From: Nitrobacter sp051535215
GTDB taxonomy: Bacteria; Pseudomonadota; Alphaproteobacteria; Rhizobiales; Xanthobacteraceae
NCBI RefSeq assembly: GCF_051535215.1
Contig: NZ_JBPPLY010000014.1
Coordinates: 1-64,000, forward strand
Direction of reading: 5' to 3'
DNA length: 64,000 bases
A program made the position numbers and the translations under genes. This document shows positions 17,477 through 25,739 of this stretch, piece by piece. The number at the start of each line of letters is the position of its first letter. Position 1 is the first letter of the stretch. The notes under the pieces were generated by a model. That model was given only the letters and a program-made list of their open reading frames with translations. It did no database searches and was not told where the DNA came from.

Positions 17477-19243
17477 ATGCAACACAACACGCCCCTGATC
17501 TCCACCGTCGTGATCGGCCTCGTGCTGGCGTTCGTTCTCGGCGCGCTGGTGCAGCGTGCCAAGGTATCGCCGCTGGTCGGTTATCTGCTGGCGGGCGTCC
17601 TGATGGGACCATTCACGCCGGGATTCGTCGCCGACCAGAACATCGCCAATGAACTCGCCGAGATCGGCATCATCCTGCTGATGTTCGGCGTCGGGCTGCA
17701 CTTCTCGCTGAAGGATCTGTGGTCGGTGCGGGCGATCGCCTTGCCCGGCGCGGTGGTGCAGATCACGGCGGCGACGGTGATGGGCTGGGCGCTGGGCTGG
17801 GTGCTCGGATGGAGCACGGGCAAGGGCATCATGTTCGGTATCGCCCTCTCCACCGCGTCCACCGTGGTGCTGCTGCGCGCCATGCAGGAGCGGCGGCTGA
17901 TCGACACCGAACGCGGACGCATCGCAGTCGGCTGGCTGATCGTCGAGGACATCGCCATGGTGCTGACGCTGGTGCTGTTGCCGCCGCTCGCCGGGCTGAT
18001 GAACGGCGAGGCCGCGACAACCGTGGCGCTGTCGGCGCTGGCCTGGCCGATGGCGTTGACGCTCGGAAAGGTCGCCGCTTTCGTCGCGCTGATGCTGGTG
18101 GTCGGCCGCCGCGTCATCCCGTGGATCCTGCACTATGTGGCGCACACCGGCTCGCGCGAACTGTTCAGGCTTGCGGTGTTCGCCATTTCGCTCGGCGTGG
18201 CGTTCGGCGCGGCGACGCTGTTCGACGTATCGTTCGCGCTCGGCGCATTCTTCGCCGGCATGATCCTCAGCGAGTCCGAACTGAGCCAGCGCGCCGCCAG
18301 CGAGACGCTACCGCTGCGCGATGCGTTCGCGGTGCTGTTCTTCGTTTCGGTCGGGATGCTGTTCGATCCGTTGATCATTATGAAGGAGCCGCTGCCGCTG
18401 CTGGCGACGCTGTTCATCATCCTGTTCGGCAAGTCGCTGGCGGCCTATGCGATCGTGCGTGTGTTCGGTTATTCCAACTCGACCGCGCTGACGATCTCCG
18501 CCAGCCTGGCGCAGATCGGCGAATTCTCGTTCATTCTGGTCAGCCTCGGCGTCAGCCTGTCGCTGATGACCGATCGCGGGCGCGATCTGGTTCTGGCAGG
18601 CGCCATCATCACCATCATGCTCAATCCGTTGTGGTTCGCGGTGCTCGACCGCGTGATGGCGCGTGTCGAGAAAAAGAATGGCGAAAAACCTTCGAATGAT
18701 TCCGAGGAAGAAGCGCCGCATGTGCCGCTGCCGGTGTCGGCGTTGACGGGCCATGTCGTGCTGGTGGGACATGGCCGCGTCGGCAGCGTCGTCAGCCGCG
18801 CGCTGCGCGAGGCGGGGACGCCGCTCCTCGTCATCGAGGACAACCCCGGCACCGTCGAGCGGCTCAAGCAGGAAGGCGTGGAAGTCATAACCGGCAACGC
18901 CGCGGCGCCCGGCATGCTGCAGGGGGCCAATGTCGGCGCTGCGCGGGGTCTTCTGGTCGCTATCCCGGACGGTTTCGAGGGAGGCCAGATCGTCGCCAAG
19001 GCGCGCGCCATCAGTGAAAGCCTGCCGATCATCGCCCGAGCCCATTCCGAAGAGGAAGTCGCTCATCTCAAGTTTCACGGCGCGACATCGGTCATCATGG
19101 GCGAAACCGAAATCGCCCGCGCGATGCTGGCGCAGACCGCCAATGCTGCGATCCTGCCGGAGAGCCGCCCTGCCGCCGATGCGGCTACCCCTCCCGACAG
19201 CAATCCGAATTCGGCAGAGGGGAGCGCGCCTTCGGCGGCGTGA
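17477..19243 (+). CDS. Kef/YbaL-type monovalent cation:proton antiporter (CPA2) with TrkA-N domain
   Basis: A 588-residue inner-membrane antiporter. About twelve hydrophobic segments span residues 5-385, starting LISTVVIGLVLAFVLGALVQ, with CPA2-type stretches such as LLMFGVGLHFSLKDL and FDVSFALGAFFAGMILSESE. From about residue 424 a cytosolic RCK/TrkA-N Rossmann domain follows (VVLVGHGRVGSVVSRAL, GxGxxG-type), which in this family binds nucleotide and gates transport. The Ala/Pro-rich tail is not conserved. K+ or Na+ cannot be chosen from the sequence; YbaL is the closest named relative. It stands alone, convergent with icd. Confidence 0.88.
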   Translation: MQHNTPLISTVVIGLVLAFVLGALVQRAKVSPLVGYLLAGVLMGPFTPGFVADQNIANELAEIGIILLMFGVGLHFSLKDLWSVRAIALPGAVVQITAATVMGWALGWVLGWSTGKGIMFGIALSTASTVVLLRAMQERRLIDTERGRIAVGWLIVEDIAMVLTLVLLPPLAGLMNGEAATTVALSALAWPMALTLGKVAAFVALMLVVGRRVIPWILHYVAHTGSRELFRLAVFAISLGVAFGAATLFDVSFALGAFFAGMILSESELSQRAASETLPLRDAFAVLFFVSVGMLFDPLIIMKEPLPLLATLFIILFGKSLAAYAIVRVFGYSNSTALTISASLAQIGEFSFILVSLGVSLSLMTDRGRDLVLAGAIITIMLNPLWFAVLDRVMARVEKKNGEKPSNDSEEEAPHVPLPVSALTGHVVLVGHGRVGSVVSRALREAGTPLLVIEDNPGTVERLKQEGVEVITGNAAAPGMLQGANVGAARGLLVAIPDGFEGGQIVAKARAISESLPIIARAHSEEEVAHLKFHGATSVIMGETEIARAMLAQTANAAILPESRPAADAATPPDSNPNSAEGSAPSAA

Positions 19244-19296
19244 ACGTTTGATTCTGATCCATCAGATCGATGCGAATGCTGTGTTCGGCCTGTTTT

Positions 19297-19314
19297 CTCT
19301 CCCACGAGGGAGAG
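19297..19314. repeat. Short hairpin between convergent genes
   Basis: CTCTCCC/GGGAGAG with a 4-base loop lies between the ends of the antiporter gene and icd. It looks like a fragment of the CCTCTCCCC repeat seen at 58895 and could help end transcription, though no T-run follows. Confidence 0.45.
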
Positions 19315-19332
19315 GATTGGGGAGGCGACGCG

Positions 19333-20550
19333 TTACGATTCCGCCATCGCCCTGGTCAGGTTGTCCGCCACCTTGTCGAGGAAGCCGGTGGTGGACAGCC
19401 AGCGCTGGTCGGCGCCGACCAGAAGCGCGAGGTCCTTGGTCATGAAGCCGGACTCGACGGTCTCGACGCAGACCCTTTCGAGCGTGGTCGCGAAATCCGC
19501 CAGCGCCGCGTTGTCATCGAGCTTGGCGCGATGCGACAGGCCGCGGGTCCAGGCGAAGATCGAGGCGATCGAGTTGGTGGACGTCTCCTTGCCTTTCTGG
19601 TGTTCGCGGTAGTGCCGCGTCACGGTGCCGTGGGCGGCTTCCGCCTCGACGGTCTGGCCGTCCGGGGTCAGCAGCACCGAGGTCATCAGCCCGAGCGAGC
19701 CGTAGCCCTGCGCCACCGTGTCCGACTGCACATCGCCGTCGTAGTTCTTGCAGGCCCAGACATAGCCGCCGGACCATTTCAGCGCGGAAGCGACCATGTC
19801 GTCGATCAGGCGGTGCTCGTAGGTCAGCTTGCGGGCCTCGAACTGCGTCTTGAACTCGCGGTCGTAGATGTCCTGGAAGATGTCCTTGAAGCGGCCGTCA
19901 TAGACCTTGAGGATGGTGTTCTTGGTCGAGAGATAGACGGGGTAGCCGCGCAGCAGGCCGTAGTTCAACGAGGCGCGGGCGAAATCGACGATCGAATCGT
20001 CGAGGTTGTACATCTCCATCGCGACTCCGGGGCCGGGCGCCTTGAACACCTCGCGCTCGATCACCGTGCCGTCCTCGCCGACGAACTTCATGCTCAGCGT
20101 GCCCTTGCCGGGGAACCTGATGTCGGTGGCGCGATACTGGTCGCCGTAGGCGTGGCGGCCGATGATGATCGGCTTGGTCCAGCCGGGGACGAGGCGGGGC
20201 ACGTTCTTGCAGATGATCGGCTCGCGGAAGATCACGCCGCCGAGGATGTTGCGGATGGTGCCGTTCGGCGACTTCCACATGTGCTTGAGGCCGAATTCCT
20301 TCACCCGGGCCTCGTCGGGGGTGATGGTCGCGCACTTCACGCCGACGCCGACCTTCTTGATGGCGTTCGCCGCGTCGATCGTGATCTGGTCGTCGGTCTT
20401 GTCGCGGGATTCCATTCCCAGGTCGAAATACATCAGGTCGATATCCAGGAACGGATAGATCAACTTCTCTTTGATGTATTTCCAGATGATCCGGGTCATC
20501 TCGTCGCCGTCGAGATCGACGACCGGATTGGTCACCTTGATTTTTGCCAT
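19333..20550 (-). CDS. icd: NADP-dependent isocitrate dehydrogenase
   Basis: A 405-residue enzyme of the TCA cycle converting isocitrate to 2-oxoglutarate with NADPH. The sequence is of the eukaryote-like homodimeric class (MAKIKVTNPVVDLDGDEMTR, KSPNGTIRNILGG, ICKNVPRLVPGW, RHAYGDQYRATD, EAAHGTVTRHYR) and not the E. coli Icd class, as is usual in Rhizobiales. I chose the ATG at 20550; an in-frame start at 20586 would add 12 residues unlike the family N-terminus. Convergent with the antiporter gene. Confidence 0.96.
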   Translation of the reverse strand: MAKIKVTNPVVDLDGDEMTRIIWKYIKEKLIYPFLDIDLMYFDLGMESRDKTDDQITIDAANAIKKVGVGVKCATITPDEARVKEFGLKHMWKSPNGTIRNILGGVIFREPIICKNVPRLVPGWTKPIIIGRHAYGDQYRATDIRFPGKGTLSMKFVGEDGTVIEREVFKAPGPGVAMEMYNLDDSIVDFARASLNYGLLRGYPVYLSTKNTILKVYDGRFKDIFQDIYDREFKTQFEARKLTYEHRLIDDMVASALKWSGGYVWACKNYDGDVQSDTVAQGYGSLGLMTSVLLTPDGQTVEAEAAHGTVTRHYREHQKGKETSTNSIASIFAWTRGLSHRAKLDDNAALADFATTLERVCVETVESGFMTKDLALLVGADQRWLSTTGFLDKVADNLTRAMAES

Positions 20551-20846
20551 TTGGGAATCGGGCCGTTTCGGGAGGGAAGCCTGCAAGTGTCCCGGCTATA
20601 GCATCAGGGCGGCGCAGGCGAAAGCCGAATGGGCGGCATTACCGCACTGATTTTCCAGATGTTCTGACGTTTTCGCGGCAATTCCGACTGAAACTTGGCC
20701 GTCCGCATTCATCCTTCGCTGCAAGTTCAACTCGATTCCATAAGTGCGTTATTTGACTTGAGAAAAATCCGGAAAGGCGCAATCGAGAGCGCGGCGACCA
20801 CGCCCTTGAACCAGAATCTCAGGCTTGAACGGAAAGACGAGGCGAG
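20551..20846. other. Divergent intergenic region icd/trmJ
   Basis: About 296 bases between divergent starts. The segment 20690-20770 is AT-richer (TTATTTGACTTGAGAAAAATCC) and is the likely promoter area. No other element was recognised. Confidence 0.4.
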
Positions 20847-22058
20847 ATGTCGGGCACCGACAGGACGAAAACCGGCATCGCCGAGACCGGCTTCACCGTT
20901 ATTCTGGTCGAGCCGCAGCTCGGCGAGAACATCGGCATGGCGGCGCGCGCCATGGGCAATTTCGGTTTGACACGGCTCCGCATCGTCAACCCGCGCGACG
21001 GCTGGCCGAATGTCGCGGCGCAGCGCGCGGCGGCGGGCGCCGATCACATCATCGGCAAGGTGGAGCTGTTCGATACGGTCGCTGACGCCGTGGCCGATTG
21101 CACGCTGCTGTTCGCGACCACCGCGCGCGCCCACGATCAGGCCAAGCCGATCGTCGCGCCGGAGGCGGCCGCCCTTGAGGCCAACGCGCAGATCGCGGCA
21201 GGTGGTCATGTCGGCATCTTGTTCGGGCGCGAGCGCGCCGGCCTTCTGAACGAGGAAGTGGCGATGGCCGATCGCATCATCACCTATCCCGTCAATCCGG
21301 GCTTCGCCTCGCTCAACCTGGCGCAGGCCGTGCTGCTGATGGGCTACGAATGGTTCAAGCTGGTGACGAAGGGCGAACTGCCGTTCGCGATGCCGGAGCG
21401 TTCGGAGCGGGCCTCGCAACATCAGATGGAGGCGTTCTTCGACAATCTCGTCACTGAGCTCGACAAGGTGGAATTCCTCCGCCCGCCGGAAAAGCGCGAC
21501 ACCATGCTGGTGAACCTGCGCAACATCTTCACCCGCATGGAGCCGACCAAGCAGGACATGCACACGCTCCATGGCGTCGTCATGGCGATCGCGGAAGGGC
21601 GCAAGGGACCGGCCAAGGGCGGCGTGCTCGACGGCGCGCAGGCGACGCGGCTGCGGGCGCTCTTGGCCGAGCAGGGGCCGGGGGGAGCATCCGCCGACAG
21701 CAGCAGCACGGTACGCGGGCTGGCGCGGTTGCTCAGACGAAATCCCACCGATGCCGAGCGCATCCTGTGGCAAGCGTTGACGCGCGACCGCCGCTTCGCC
21801 GGCCTGTTCAAGCGACAGACACCCGTGGGGCGGCACATTCCGGATTTCGTGTCATTCGCCGAGCGCATTGCGATCGAACTGGTCAATGCGAACGAGAGCG
21901 ACGCCATCGTCCGTGACCGCGCCACGCGTGCTGCGTGGCTGGCCGAACGCGGCTATCGCGTCGTGGAGATCGAGGCTGTGGCGGTGGAGGCGGATTTGGC
22001 GGGTGTGTTGGATGATCTGGCGGTAAGGGTAGTGACTGGTGAGGGCGCAAAGTTTTAG
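20847..22058 (+). CDS. trmJ: TrmJ-family tRNA methyltransferase fused to a C-terminal DUF559 nuclease-like domain
   Basis: A 403-residue protein. Residues 15-270 match TrmJ, the SPOUT enzyme making 2'-O-methyl C/U at tRNA position 32: VILVEPQLGENIGMAARAMGNFG, ATTARAHDQ and the knot region NPGFASLNLAQAVLLMGYEW. TrmJ normally ends near residue 250-275. Residues 288-395 add a DUF559 (restriction-like) fold: LARLLRRNPTDAERILWQAL, VGRHIPDF, IAIELVN and AWLAERGYRVVEIE. Acidic residues Glu304, Asp333 and Glu344 remain, but the usual DGGQH stretch is replaced by VNANESD, so nuclease activity is doubtful. The 3' end overlaps the convergent NTase gene by 4 bases. Confidence 0.88.
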   Translation: MSGTDRTKTGIAETGFTVILVEPQLGENIGMAARAMGNFGLTRLRIVNPRDGWPNVAAQRAAAGADHIIGKVELFDTVADAVADCTLLFATTARAHDQAKPIVAPEAAALEANAQIAAGGHVGILFGRERAGLLNEEVAMADRIITYPVNPGFASLNLAQAVLLMGYEWFKLVTKGELPFAMPERSERASQHQMEAFFDNLVTELDKVEFLRPPEKRDTMLVNLRNIFTRMEPTKQDMHTLHGVVMAIAEGRKGPAKGGVLDGAQATRLRALLAEQGPGGASADSSSTVRGLARLLRRNPTDAERILWQALTRDRRFAGLFKRQTPVGRHIPDFVSFAERIAIELVNANESDAIVRDRATRAAWLAERGYRVVEIEAVAVEADLAGVLDDLAVRVVTGEGAKF

Positions 22059-22447
22059 GCACGATCGATATGGACATGGACATCGCGCATCACTGATGCC
22101 GTTCGTTTTGCGAATTGAAATTTTCCACGAACTGAGCCGCCTGTTGAGGATGCGAAGGCAAATCGAAAAATTGCTTTAAGCTGCGCACTCGGATCAGCGT
22201 CGGTGAGTCGCCCTAGAAATTTTCCGCTGCATTTCTGAAGAAAAGCCAATTCTTGCTCTTCAAATGTGGATAGCAGAACGGTATCGGCACAGGGAATTAG
22301 ACCCTTGATCGCTGCCTTGCAATGAATAGCAAAATTAATGGAAGAATTATCAATTCTTTGGTGCACGATGAGTAGGTCGACATCACGAGGCGAAGAATTC
22401 TGATCAGAAAAGAATGATCCAAATCCATAAAGGTCGGCTATCTCCAT
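22055..22447 (-). CDS. Nucleotidyltransferase-fold protein (MNT-like), cassette gene 3
   Basis: A 130-residue protein from the ATG at 22447 (a GTG at 22450 is also possible). Residues 8-28 hold the nucleotidyltransferase signature GFGSFF...DVDLLIV: Gly-Ser at 10-11 and metal-binding Asp22 and Asp24, with Asp55 (CADTVLLS) in the position of the third acidic residue. Such small NTases act as AMP-transferring antitoxins or in defence operons; the target here is unknown. The start overlaps the stop of the preceding gene (GTGATGG), implying coupling, and the stop overlaps that of trmJ on the other strand. The segment is AT-richer than its surroundings. Confidence 0.68.
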   Translation of the reverse strand: MEIADLYGFGSFFSDQNSSPRDVDLLIVHQRIDNSSINFAIHCKAAIKGLIPCADTVLLSTFEEQELAFLQKCSGKFLGRLTDADPSAQLKAIFRFAFASSTGGSVRGKFQFAKRTASVMRDVHVHIDRA

Positions 22448-22857
22448 CACAACCAGCCATTCGTTTTAAATATCTCATGTTCTGCTTCGGTTAAGTAATC
22501 CCATAGGTTGGCTTTATTGAGCGCTGACATGAAACCTCCAATCGTGAACAAACCCACCTTCTCGCTCCGGGTGAGGCGTTTAGCGACCATCGTGTAACCG
22601 CACCAAGCCGAGTTAATTACGATTGCGTCGAGTCTGCCCAAAGCTTGGGTGCTTTCTACGTATTCAGCGGCACCAAAACTGTAACATTCGCAGATGAATA
22701 TTCTGAGCGTCTTTCCAAGGCCGGTAGTAATATCATAGATTCCGTCACCGTGCGCCTTGAGGCTGGCGATCCTACTATGTGCATTCATGCGTTGTTCGAA
22801 AAACGCGAAGTGACCGTAGTATGGTGGCCACGGAAATTTGTCGCTATACCCGGACAT
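22447..22857 (-). CDS. Unrecognised protein, cassette gene 2
   Basis: A 136-residue protein that I do not recognise. It overlaps the HNH gene by 14 bases and the NTase gene by one base, so all three are likely translated from one mRNA. It is aromatic-rich at the start (KFPWPPYYGHFAFFEQRM), then alternates short hydrophobic strands (TLRIFICECYSFG, LDAIVINSAWCGYTM) and helices (ALNKANLWDYLTEAEHEIFK), suggesting an alpha/beta fold. There is no signal peptide or clear catalytic motif. Two sampled lines at 22441-22560 hold 51 G+C of 120, far below neighbouring genes, a sign of transfer. Confidence 0.7.
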   Translation of the reverse strand: MSGYSDKFPWPPYYGHFAFFEQRMNAHSRIASLKAHGDGIYDITTGLGKTLRIFICECYSFGAAEYVESTQALGRLDAIVINSAWCGYTMVAKRLTRSEKVGLFTIGGFMSALNKANLWDYLTEAEHEIFKTNGWL

Positions 22858-23554
22858 CGGCCAATCTTGTAATCATAGCGTCAAATTCTTCTGGAAAGCG
22901 GACAACTCCCTCATACGACACCTCATCTGTGACCCATCCTTCATAGCTACGAGCATGAAGGGAGAACTTCTTTAGAACCACTTGCTCTGCGGCCGCAAAT
23001 AACCGGCTATTGGCTTCAATGATTTTCACGATCTTCCGGTTGTTAGGAGTAATCGTCGAGAGCCTTTCAGACATCCACACGCCATGAGCGTCACTATCGG
23101 GATTTCTGCGAGCGACCTCTGATCCGGGGCCAAATGACAAAAACACGTTGTGATTTTCTTTTAGAAGAGGATACACGTAAGCAGCAACCTCTTGCTTGTT
23201 CTGGAAGCTACGGATCTCCAATCGCCCGTTTACGTAACCCTCGTGGTGTGATTTCATTTTGTGAAGTGTTTCGACTGAATATTTTTTCAGATTCTCTGGC
23301 CTGTCGATCAATGTGTGATGGTTAGGACAGAGCAGAATAAGATTCGTGTAATCGTTCCTTTGTTTCTCGGTCTGCGATCCATCATAGCGGTTGGCACCGG
23401 GCTTTTCGCCACAGATGTGAGCCATTTCTCCAATGGTGTATTGCGCAGCCTTTGCTGCTTCGTCAGTGCAAAGGCGGCATTGGCAGCCTGGGAACGCACA
23501 CCGTCCGGCACCATTCGCCCATAGGATTTTCATGCTCTTCTGCGTTATTGACAT
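22844..23554 (-). CDS. HNH endonuclease with uncharacterised C-terminal domain, cassette gene 1
   Basis: A 236-residue protein from the ATG at 23554; an in-frame start at 23638 would add 28 residues of poor quality. The N-terminal 90 residues form a zinc-bound HNH nuclease: Cys19 and Cys24 (GRCAFPGC), His46 (EMAHI), Asn71 (TNLILLCPNHH), Cys76, His79/His80 and Asp84. The HNH part is complete, so DNA cleavage is plausible. Residues 105-236 form a separate domain (VFLSFGPGSEVARRN, RKIVKIIEANSRLF) that I cannot name. First gene of the three-gene overlapping operon. AT-rich relative to the chromosome. Confidence 0.82.
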   Translation of the reverse strand: MSITQKSMKILWANGAGRCAFPGCQCRLCTDEAAKAAQYTIGEMAHICGEKPGANRYDGSQTEKQRNDYTNLILLCPNHHTLIDRPENLKKYSVETLHKMKSHHEGYVNGRLEIRSFQNKQEVAAYVYPLLKENHNVFLSFGPGSEVARRNPDSDAHGVWMSERLSTITPNNRKIVKIIEANSRLFAAAEQVVLKKFSLHARSYEGWVTDEVSYEGVVRFPEEFDAMITRLADVRV

Positions 23555-23722
23555 AGGTTTCGACAATTTTTGGTGACTTGTTAAATCTCTCAACTCGGGT
23601 CGCGAAGCGCAATCCATTCCGCAACGCCTTGCATGCAACCTCCTACGAAGCCGCAGCGGCGCATCTCAGTGTGGCACGGAGTGCGCGTCTCATCTAAGGC
23701 ACGCCCAATATTTTTCCAAAAA

Positions 23723-24427
23723 TCACGTATGCTCCCGATTGCGCCGGGGCTGCCGCCTCTTCTTCCTCTCTCTCAACGCCGGGTGATCCTTTTCCACCGG
23801 CAGATTCGCTTCGATCACCAAATCCAGCGCCTCCTTTGGCGCGCGGTGGAGGTCGACGCCGCCGCGGCGCATCTCCTTCAGCGCGGCGCGGATCGCCGCG
23901 TCTTCTTCCATCACCTCGAAGCCGGTGCGGGCCCGCCCGATCAGCAGCTTGCGGCGCCGGTTGCCCTGCAGCGTGACGCGCGCCATTCGCACGGCCTGCA
24001 GCGCCTGCATCAATTTGTCGATGTCCGTGTCCGGGTTTTCCTCCAGCTCGCGCGTCATCCGTTCGGCGATCGCCACGAGCCGGCCGGTCAGGAGACTCAG
24101 TTTCATGGCCGGGCCAACGCGCCAGAGCGAGGCGATCGCGGGATTGAGCGGCGCGCCGAGCGGCCGAAACCAGCGATTATGCCGCTGCCAGACGGAGATG
24201 GTCGCCTGCTTCACGCCCGTCCGGCGCGCGATCTCCATCTGCGAGAGCGTCGTCGTCTCGAGCAGGTGGCGCACCCGCCGGACGGTTTCATCCGGATAGG
24301 GCCGGCCCCTGCCGCGCCTGCCGCGTTTTGCAACGGCGGGCGGACCTGCAACGGTCGAGCCCTCGGCGGGTTCGTCCGGCGTGACGCGGAAGCGGTTGAG
24401 GGCGGGAGGGGTGCGAGGCAGGACCAT
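23723..24427 (-). CDS. HTH-containing conserved hypothetical protein
   Basis: A 234-residue basic protein starting at the ATG at 24427. Residues about 40-85 include a helix-turn-helix: TVRRVRHLLETTTLSQMEIARRTGVKQ ... ISVWQRHNRW (broken here for length), of the type in transposase and regulator N-termini. The rest is helical (LMQALQAVRMARVTLQGN, LIGRARTGFEVMEEDAAIR) and ends in a very basic tail (RKKRRQPRRNRE). No nuclease or integrase motif is present. It is transcribed divergently from cynS with about 236 bases between. Whether it regulates cynS is unknown. The long in-frame extension to 24613 is not supported. Confidence 0.72.
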   Translation of the reverse strand: MVLPRTPPALNRFRVTPDEPAEGSTVAGPPAVAKRGRRGRGRPYPDETVRRVRHLLETTTLSQMEIARRTGVKQATISVWQRHNRWFRPLGAPLNPAIASLWRVGPAMKLSLLTGRLVAIAERMTRELEENPDTDIDKLMQALQAVRMARVTLQGNRRRKLLIGRARTGFEVMEEDAAIRAALKEMRRGGVDLHRAPKEALDLVIEANLPVEKDHPALRERKKRRQPRRNREHT

Positions 24428-24663
24428 GATGCGGAATATAATCCTATAACCCGGCGACGGCAAGGGCTGGTTCGGCTTGAGGATGCGCGTCCCGTCTCGG
24501 GCGCATTTGCGCGCGCGACGGGCGTGCCCGCTCATGCGGCATTCGTTGCGCAAATTCTGGTCAGTCGCTCGCCGCCCGCGCCGATTTTTCAGGTCAATCG
24601 CTGCCTCGTCCATGGCACGGGCATTGCTTGGCCATTGTCCCAGACGTTTTCAGACGGGAGGAC

Positions 24664-25155
24664 ATGATGAAGCGTTCCGACCTCACCGAAAAGATTCTCG
24701 ACATCAAGCGCGAGAAGGAATGGAGCTGGAAATACATCGCCGGCGAGATCGGCGGGTTTTCGGAAATCCTGATCGTCAGCGCGCTGCTCGGCCACATGAA
24801 GCTGACCAGGCCACAGGCTGCGGCGGCCGGAAAGCTGTTCGGCCTCTCCAAGACGGAAATCGCGATGCTCAACGAGGTGCCGATGCGAGGGCAGGGCACG
24901 TCGATGCCGCCGACCGATCCCTTGATCTATCGGTTGTACGAACTGGTCATGATCAACGGACCGGCGCTGAAGGCGCTGATCGAGGAGGAGTTCGGCGACG
25001 GCATCATGTCGGCGATCGACTTCGACCTGGATATCGCGCGCGTCGCCAATCCCAAGGGCGATCGCGTCAAGATCGGCATGTCCGGCAAGTTCCTGCCGTT
25101 CAAGTATTACGGCGCGACCGGGAATACCCTCGAATACGGTTTCAAGGAGGAGTGA
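24664..25155 (+). CDS. cynS: Cyanate hydratase (cyanase)
   Basis: A 163-residue enzyme that decomposes cyanate with bicarbonate to ammonia and CO2. The three catalytic residues are present with family spacing: Arg90 and Glu93 in IYRLYELV, and Ser116 in GIMSAIDF. The N-terminal part is the helical dimerisation domain (WSWKYIAGEIGGFSEILI). Starts at 24664 or 24667 (two adjacent Met) both have GGGAGGAC close by. No carbonic anhydrase (CynT) or cyanate transporter is adjacent, unlike the E. coli cyn operon, and the divergent neighbour is an HTH protein. It could supply nitrogen or detoxify cyanate. Confidence 0.96.
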   Translation: MMKRSDLTEKILDIKREKEWSWKYIAGEIGGFSEILIVSALLGHMKLTRPQAAAAGKLFGLSKTEIAMLNEVPMRGQGTSMPPTDPLIYRLYELVMINGPALKALIEEEFGDGIMSAIDFDLDIARVANPKGDRVKIGMSGKFLPFKYYGATGNTLEYGFKEE

Positions 25156-25316
25156 CAGCGCCGGTCGTTGCCGTGACGGACGGATCAGTGTGATGCAGGC
25201 GCCTTCGGTTAACATGCCCTGAACACGAGGCCGGCATTTCCGCTGGCCGGGTTGTTCAAATGACAAGCTCCGGTCGTTATTCCCGCGTACGGAACATTGC
25301 ACGCGAGGAAAGCCAT

Positions 25317-25721
25317 ATGACACGCCGTAGTCTGCTTGCCGTTGTTGCCGGCACGTTGCTGGTGGGGACAGCCGCCGCAGCGCAATCGCCAGTGCTCGAC
25401 AAACTCGCGCGGCGGAGTGCCGAGCAGATCGAAGTGCAGCATCGTCAGGATGGCTTTGTGCGCGTCCAGAGCACGGTGAGCTTTTTTGTGCCCGGTCCGT
25501 CCGGCGAAAGTAGCGAGGCGGAAAAGTTGCGGGAAAAAGCCCGGCAGTCGATTTATGCGACAGCCGCGCGGGAATGCGATCTGTTGAAGGCGACGCTGGC
25601 CAGCGACTGCCGGCTGGAATCGGTCAACAGCAACATCAATTCCAGCCGTCAATATGGCCCGGCCCAGCAGGAAGGTTTTACGATCAACGGAACGATGACG
25701 TTCCGGATTACCCTGAAATAG
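25317..25721 (+). CDS. Small secreted protein, unknown function
   Basis: A 134-residue protein starting at the ATG at 25317 behind GAGGAAAGCC. The N-terminus (TRRSLLAVVAGTLLVGTAAAAQ) is a clear Sec signal peptide with likely cleavage at AAA-AQ. The mature part has two Cys (ARECDLL and SDCRLE) that could form a disulfide and ends in the strand-like GFTINGTMTFRITLK. No enzyme motif is visible. It lies 160 bases after cynS on the same strand and is convergent with the zeta-subunit gene. Confidence 0.75.
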   Translation: MTRRSLLAVVAGTLLVGTAAAAQSPVLDKLARRSAEQIEVQHRQDGFVRVQSTVSFFVPGPSGESSEAEKLREKARQSIYATAARECDLLKATLASDCRLESVNSNINSSRQYGPAQQEGFTINGTMTFRITLK

Positions 25722-25739
25722 CGCAAAAATCCCGCGCCG

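Noticed and set aside
15930..17612. Antisense open frame of 560 codons over the 3' half of alaS
   Set aside because: A shadow of alaS codons; no ribosome binding site and no recognisable domain.
19270..20601. Plus-strand frame of 443 codons opposite icd
   Set aside because: A shadow of icd; icd has full conserved motifs in its own frame.
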